Source: an uncultured Bacilli bacterium (GTDB taxonomy: Bacteria > Bacillota_I > Bacilli_A > RF39 > UBA660). From it: 64,000 nucleotides of DNA. The position numbers and the translations under genes are program-made. Positions 59,984-64,000 of this stretch are shown here, one piece after another. Numbering within the stretch: position 1 is the stretch's first letter; the number at the start of each line of letters is the position of its first letter. The stretch spans positions 372,001-436,000 of the forward strand of contig CAKORJ010000001.1 in NCBI GenBank assembly GCA_934101575.1, read 5' to 3'. Under the pieces are notes generated by a model. It did not search any database and was not told the DNA's origin. It was given only the letters and a program-made list of their open reading frames with translations.

Positions 59984-60424
59984 ATGTTTAAAAAATATAA
60001 ATGGCTTATTATATTACTAGTTGTAATTGTTTTACTTATTGCTGTTTCTTTAATATTTTCTGAAGATGATGAGAAATATATTCATGATATTAGTTTAAGT
60101 GAAGTATCTAGTAAAATTAAAAATGGCGATAGTTTTATACTTTATATTAAACAAACAGATTGTGAACATTGTAAGGCTTTTACTCCTAACTTTATTGCTG
60201 CATTAAGTGAAAGTAACCTTGAAGCTTATTCTTTGAATATTTCTGATTTATCTGATGAGGATAATGAAAAGTATGAAGAGATGTTTGATGTTGATGGTAC
60301 TCCTACTGTATTATTCTTTGATAATGGTAATGAAAGTTTAATTAGGATTGAGGGAGAACAAACTAAAGCTAGGATAAAATCTAAGTTTGAATCTGTTGGG
60401 TTTTTAAAAGAGACTTCTAAATAA
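59984..60424 (+). CDS. Membrane-anchored thioredoxin-like protein
   Basis: 146 residues: one N-terminal membrane helix (8-26) and an external thioredoxin domain with active site Cys60-Glu-His-Cys63 (KQTDCEHCKAF) and cis-Pro in GTPTVLFF. It is an extracytoplasmic thiol oxidoreductase. It is divergent from the T4SS-like cluster, whose small proteins contain cysteines, so it may help their disulfides. It starts behind GAGGTG. Confidence 0.88.
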   Translation: MFKKYKWLIILLVVIVLLIAVSLIFSEDDEKYIHDISLSEVSSKIKNGDSFILYIKQTDCEHCKAFTPNFIAALSESNLEAYSLNISDLSDEDNEKYEEMFDVDGTPTVLFFDNGNESLIRIEGEQTKARIKSKFESVGFLKETSK

Positions 60425-60436
60425 GAGGTCTCTTTT
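60406..60436. terminator. Bidirectional terminator between the thioredoxin and pbp genes
   Basis: AAAAGAGAC (60406-60414) pairs with GTCTCTTTT (60428-60436), with further TCT/AGA pairing inside. It overlaps the thioredoxin stop and serves both convergent genes. Confidence 0.75.
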
Positions 60437-62540
60437 ACTTTAACTCAAATGTTACTTTTTCTTTTTCTTTTATTTTTTTGTTTTTAATATTTTGTTTATT
60501 TACATAACCATATCCTTTAAAGGTGCATTTTATATTTAACATATTGCATACTGCTTTTGCTTCTAGTTTACTGTATCCTTTTAGATCTGGTAACTTATTT
60601 TCATCACTATTGGTTAGTAATATTAATGTTTCATTTGTATCTAATACTGCATCTTTTTCTGGATATTGGTTTATTACTTTTGAGCCATTTCCTATTATTA
60701 GTTTTTTTATTCCTTTTGTTTTGTTTTTTACTTCGTTTAGATCTTTATTTAGATAATTATCTATTTTTGTGTTTTTTAGGGTTGTCTCTTTTTGTTCATC
60801 TTCGAATATGTTTAAGTATTTATTCATATTTTTTATTATTTCTGTTACTGCTTTGGATATTGGTTTACTGGAACTTGCTCTTTTTACTGATGCGTATATT
60901 ATTACTTTAGGATCATCTTTTGGCCACATTCCTACGAATGATCTTGTTACGTTGTAGTCATCTGTATAATAGTTTCCTGTTTTTGAATTAACTAGTTGGG
61001 CTGTTCCAGTTTTACCTGCTACTGCGGAGTTTTTCACTCTATATGGTGATCCTGTTGCGCCATACCAATTTGAGTTTACTGTTTTATACATTAGTTCTCT
61101 CATTTTTTCTGCAGTTTGTTTTGATGCGGCTCTTCCTAGTTCTTCTTTTTTTCCTTGGTATACTACTTTATCATTTTCATCTACTACTTTTTCTATTATA
61201 TATGGTTTTAACATTATTCCATCATTTGATATAGCTGTTAGGGCTTGAATGTGTTGCATTGGAGTTGTTGTTATACCTTGTCCAAATGATGAGTTATATA
61301 CTTCTGTTTGATATTTGAAATTTACTAAACCTGGAACTTCTCCAGCTAGAGTTATTCCTGTTTTTTGTCCGAATCCTAGTTTTGTAAAATAATCTTTTAA
61401 TATTTTTTGATTTATGAAGTTGTTTACTATATTTACTACTCCGACATTACTTGATGCTTGGAATCCTTGATCATATGTTATATTTCCAAATCCATAGCCA
61501 TTCCAATCACTTATTATAGTTCCATCTTCTGTTTTATATTTTCCTGATTTAAATTTACTATCTCCTCTATAGGTTCCTGCTTCCATAGCGGCCATATATG
61601 TATATGTTTTCATTATTGATCCTGGTTCATAGGCTTCTCCTACTGTTATATCTGTCCAGTTTTTTATATTTTTTTTGTTTGGATCAAATGATGGTTTTTG
61701 AGTACTTCCTAATATTTTACCAGTTTTTGCATCTGCTACTACTATTGTTAACCAGTCGAATTTATATTTTTCTTCTGATTTACTTGCAGCTTGTTCTAAG
61801 AAAAATTGTATATTAGAATCTATTGTTAAGTATACGTTGTTACCATTTATTGCATTTACTGTTACTTCTTTCGTTCCTGGTATTTTATATCCATTTAAGT
61901 CTTTTTGGTATGTTGTATATCCATCTGTACCAGATAATACATCATTTAATAGTGTTTCTATTCCAAACTCTCCGGTTATTTTTCCATCGTCATCATTTTT
62001 AGCATATCCTAGTGTGTATGATGTAAAATCTCCATTTGGATAATATCTTTTTTCATCTTCTATAAAATCTAAGCCTGGTAAATTTAGTTTTTCTATTGAT
62101 TCTTTTTCTAATTCTGTTAAACCTTTTCCTGCACTTCCAAACTCTACTTGGTATTTACCTTTTTGATTTAGTATTTCATATATTTCATTTTCTTTTAGAT
62201 CTAAGACTGTTGCTAGTTTTTTTGCTGTTTGCCTTTTGTCTTTTACGTGATGAAGTTCATTTGATCCTTCACTTCTTGATGCGTCTAAATAGGCTATTAG
62301 TGTATATGAGGATACATTTATGGCTAAGGCTTCTCCGTTCGCGTCGTATATATTTCCTCTTTTTGCATATATCTTTTTTGATACTACACTTCTGCTATCA
62401 GCAAATTCTTTCAAATTTACTCCGTCTACTTTTTTTGATAATCCTAAGTATGATACTCTTCCTACTAATATAAGAAAACAAAAAAGAGCAAATACTATAA
62501 ATATGTTGATTAATTTATTACTAACTTTGCCCTTTTTCAT
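60435..62540 (-). CDS. pbpB: Class B penicillin-binding protein (division type) with PASTA domains
   Basis: 701 residues: N-terminal membrane helix (12-32), dimerisation domain with RGNIYDANGE, and a transpeptidase domain with Ser308-x-x-Lys311 (PGSIMKT), SxN (SSN, 363-365) and KTG (510-512). Two C-terminal PASTA domains follow (about 580-701). It crosslinks septal peptidoglycan. It is in the mraZ-rsmH-ftsL-pbpB order of the division cluster. Confidence 0.96.
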   Translation of the reverse strand: MKKGKVSNKLINIFIVFALFCFLILVGRVSYLGLSKKVDGVNLKEFADSRSVVSKKIYAKRGNIYDANGEALAINVSSYTLIAYLDASRSEGSNELHHVKDKRQTAKKLATVLDLKENEIYEILNQKGKYQVEFGSAGKGLTELEKESIEKLNLPGLDFIEDEKRYYPNGDFTSYTLGYAKNDDDGKITGEFGIETLLNDVLSGTDGYTTYQKDLNGYKIPGTKEVTVNAINGNNVYLTIDSNIQFFLEQAASKSEEKYKFDWLTIVVADAKTGKILGSTQKPSFDPNKKNIKNWTDITVGEAYEPGSIMKTYTYMAAMEAGTYRGDSKFKSGKYKTEDGTIISDWNGYGFGNITYDQGFQASSNVGVVNIVNNFINQKILKDYFTKLGFGQKTGITLAGEVPGLVNFKYQTEVYNSSFGQGITTTPMQHIQALTAISNDGIMLKPYIIEKVVDENDKVVYQGKKEELGRAASKQTAEKMRELMYKTVNSNWYGATGSPYRVKNSAVAGKTGTAQLVNSKTGNYYTDDYNVTRSFVGMWPKDDPKVIIYASVKRASSSKPISKAVTEIIKNMNKYLNIFEDEQKETTLKNTKIDNYLNKDLNEVKNKTKGIKKLIIGNGSKVINQYPEKDAVLDTNETLILLTNSDENKLPDLKGYSKLEAKAVCNMLNIKCTFKGYGYVNKQNIKNKKIKEKEKVTFELK

Positions 62541-62550
62541 TTATATCACC

Positions 62551-62850
62551 TTACTTATCTATTGTTTTTATACTACTACTAGTATAACTTAATCCCATTT
62601 TTTTTGCAACTGACTCTAGATTTTCAAGTGAAGCTAATTCATTTATTTTCATTTGTAAACTTTCATTGTTTTTATTCTGTTTTTCTATTTCTGATTTATT
62701 GTTTTCTAATTTATAATTCATTTCACTTAGAGTACTTTTTGCAAATACACTCATGAAGGGGTACGATAAACAAATAATTGCAGTAATAACAAAAAGTACT
62801 TTTTCATATTTTGTAAATTTTACTGAACCTTTTTTCTTTTTCTTTTTCAA
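62551..62850 (-). CDS. ftsL: Cell division protein FtsL
   Basis: A 99-residue bitopic protein: Lys-rich tail, one membrane helix (about 19-38) and a coiled-coil/leucine-zipper-like external segment (SEMNYKLENNKSEIEKQ, then LASLENLESVAKKMGL). FtsL with DivIC scaffolds the septal synthase. Sequence conservation is low in this family, so position between rsmH and pbpB carries the call. Confidence 0.85.
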   Translation of the reverse strand: MKKKKKKGSVKFTKYEKVLFVITAIICLSYPFMSVFAKSTLSEMNYKLENNKSEIEKQNKNNESLQMKINELASLENLESVAKKMGLSYTSSSIKTIDK

Positions 62851-62864
62851 ATCTATCCCTTCCT

Positions 62865-63791
62865 TTATTTTATCCTTTCAATAACTCTTAGTTTTGCTGA
62901 TTTACTTCTTTTGTTTATTTTCATTTCTTCTTCACTAGGTAGTATTGGTTTGTTTGTTAGTATTTTGTAATCTGGTAACATGTTTATGGGAATATTGGGC
63001 ATTCCTTTTATTAAATCTGGTATATTTGAATTTTCTTTAAATATGTTTTTACAGATTCTATCTTCTAGCGAATGAAATGTTATGACTACTAGTCTTCCTC
63101 CTGGTTTTAGTAATTCTAGACTTGATTCTAGTGCTGTTTTTAATTCTTCTAATTCGTTATTTACTTCTATTCTAAGAGCTTGAAAAACTTTTTTTGCTGG
63201 ATGTGAGTGTCTTTTTTCTTTATATGGATAACATCTATCTATTATTTCTACTAATTCTAATGTTGTTTTTATTGGTTTTTCTTGTCTTTTAATGTCTATT
63301 TCATTTGCTATTTTATAGGCATGTTTTTCTTCACCATATTCTCTAAATATAGAAGCTAATCTTTTTGGGTCATAATTGTTTATTATGTATTCGGCATTTA
63401 GTTCTTGGTTTTGATCCATTCTCATATCTAATGGGCCATCTTGCATATAACTAAATCCTCTTTGACCTTCGTCTATTTCTACGGATGATACTCCTATATC
63501 AAATAAAATACCGTCTACTTTGTCATATAACACTTCTGTTTTTTCTTTAATGTTTTTGAAGCCTGTGTTGTATATTTTGAAGTTTGATCCTATTTTTTTT
63601 AATTTTTCTGTGCTGTATTTAATAGCATCTTTATCTTTATCAAATGCTATTAAAAAACCTTTTTTTGCTCTTTTTAGAATTTGACTTGAATGTCCTGCAA
63701 AACCTAGTGTTGCATCAATGTAGACCCCATCTTCTTTTATATTTAAATATTCTATTGCTTCTTCTAATAATACGCTTATGTGTTTTTCCAT
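62865..63791 (-). CDS. rsmH: 16S rRNA (cytosine-1402-N4)-methyltransferase RsmH
   Basis: A 308-residue SAM-dependent methyltransferase of 16S rRNA C1402. It opens HISVLLEEAIEYLNIKEDG with the SAM loop DATLGFAGHSSQIL, then DGILFDIGVSS and RVVITFHSLEDRICKN. It is second in the dcw cluster, just after mraZ (GTATAA then ATG). Confidence 0.97.
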   Translation of the reverse strand: MEKHISVLLEEAIEYLNIKEDGVYIDATLGFAGHSSQILKRAKKGFLIAFDKDKDAIKYSTEKLKKIGSNFKIYNTGFKNIKEKTEVLYDKVDGILFDIGVSSVEIDEGQRGFSYMQDGPLDMRMDQNQELNAEYIINNYDPKRLASIFREYGEEKHAYKIANEIDIKRQEKPIKTTLELVEIIDRCYPYKEKRHSHPAKKVFQALRIEVNNELEELKTALESSLELLKPGGRLVVITFHSLEDRICKNIFKENSNIPDLIKGMPNIPINMLPDYKILTNKPILPSEEEMKINKRSKSAKLRVIERIK

Positions 63792-63793
63792 GT

Positions 63794-64000
63794 TTATACC
63801 TCTATATCTGTTTCAAAAAGATGGTCTGCTAAGTCTGATAATTCTTCTTTACTTTTATTCATGAATGTGTTCCAGTTGTCTTTTGACCATATTTCTACTC
63901 TATCATTTACTCCGATTATTACACATTCTTTTAAAAGTGTTGCATATTCGGTTAATGGTAGTGGTAGTTTGATTCTTCCTTGTTTGTCAAATTCTGTTTC
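63794..64000 (-). CDS. mraZ: Transcriptional regulator MraZ, C-terminal fragment
   Basis: The frame enters from the right edge and ends at 63794. The 68 visible residues contain the second SpoVT-AbrB-like repeat of MraZ (FDKQGRIKLPLPL, then CVIIGVNDRVEIWSKDNW) and a helical tail. MraZ represses the dcw operon by binding repeats in its promoter, which lies beyond the window. Confidence 0.9.
   Translation of the reverse strand, partial: ETEFDKQGRIKLPLPLTEYATLLKECVIIGVNDRVEIWSKDNWNTFMNKSKEELSDLADHLFETDIEV

Noticed and set aside
1..64000. CRISPR arrays, insertion sequences, transposases, integrases and reverse transcriptases.
   Set aside because: I looked for regularly spaced repeats, transposase and integrase frames, and RT motifs such as YADD/YxDD. 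None was seen.

Overview
This window comes from a very AT-rich Bacillota-type genome that uses the standard code: TGA is a stop (for example at the cdd/era and gerA/gerC junctions) and Trp is TGG, so it is not a code-4 mollicute. A germinant-receptor operon (gerA-gerC-gerB types) and the sporulation pair yqfC-yqfD point to a spore-forming or recently spore-forming lineage. The compact gene packing, short versions of several core proteins and the surface-protein families suit an uncultured gut-type Bacilli/Erysipelotrichia-like lineage. I cannot place it more precisely from sequence alone. Most genes lie on the minus strand. The plus-strand genes are hit, an SPFH protein, the ger operon and a membrane thioredoxin.

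Layout. 1-600: an exported-protein fragment and a short SSB. 0.77-5.2 kb: the sufCDSUB Fe-S assembly operon, then hit. 5.7-8.9 kb: two secreted or surface proteins. 9.2-13.2 kb: the rimP-nusA-ylxR-infB-rbfA translation operon, with no ylxQ and a half-length rimP. 13.5-16 kb: a large surface protein whose 3' end is abruptly GC-rich and looks like the variable region of a diversity-generating retroelement (DGR). 16-18.6 kb: rhodanese, endonuclease IV and three prepilin-like genes. 18.6-25.4 kb: ylbE/ylbD, tex, unknown membrane proteins, tRNA-Met, a P-loop kinase and rpmF. 25.5-30.4 kb: the conserved recO-yqzL-era-cdd-dgkA-ybeY-yqfD-yqfC block, with a VanZ-like gene where phoH and yqfF usually sit.

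30.5-33 kb: a compact bacteriocin operon with a C39-peptidase ABC exporter, two overlapping double-glycine prepeptides that both carry GxxxG motifs, and a small membrane protein that may give immunity. 33-45.7 kb: dnaE, an SPFH protein, yqeH/yqeG, an HtrA protease, typA, a nucleotidyltransferase and pcrA. 46.3-50 kb: the ger operon. 50-59.9 kb: a type IV secretion-like cluster (VirD4, split VirB4, PrgI-like, VirB6-like, three small pilin-like membrane proteins) behind a near-consensus promoter, with no relaxase, integrase or transglycosylase in the window. 60-64 kb: a membrane thioredoxin and the start of the division cluster (mraZ-rsmH-ftsL-pbpB).

The strongest leads are the DGR-like variable region at 13531-13668, the two-peptide bacteriocin operon at 30.5-33 kb, and the relaxase-less T4SS-like cluster at 50.7-59.9 kb. 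Motifs and reading frames were read directly. Family names rest on recognition of motifs and gene order, without any database search.
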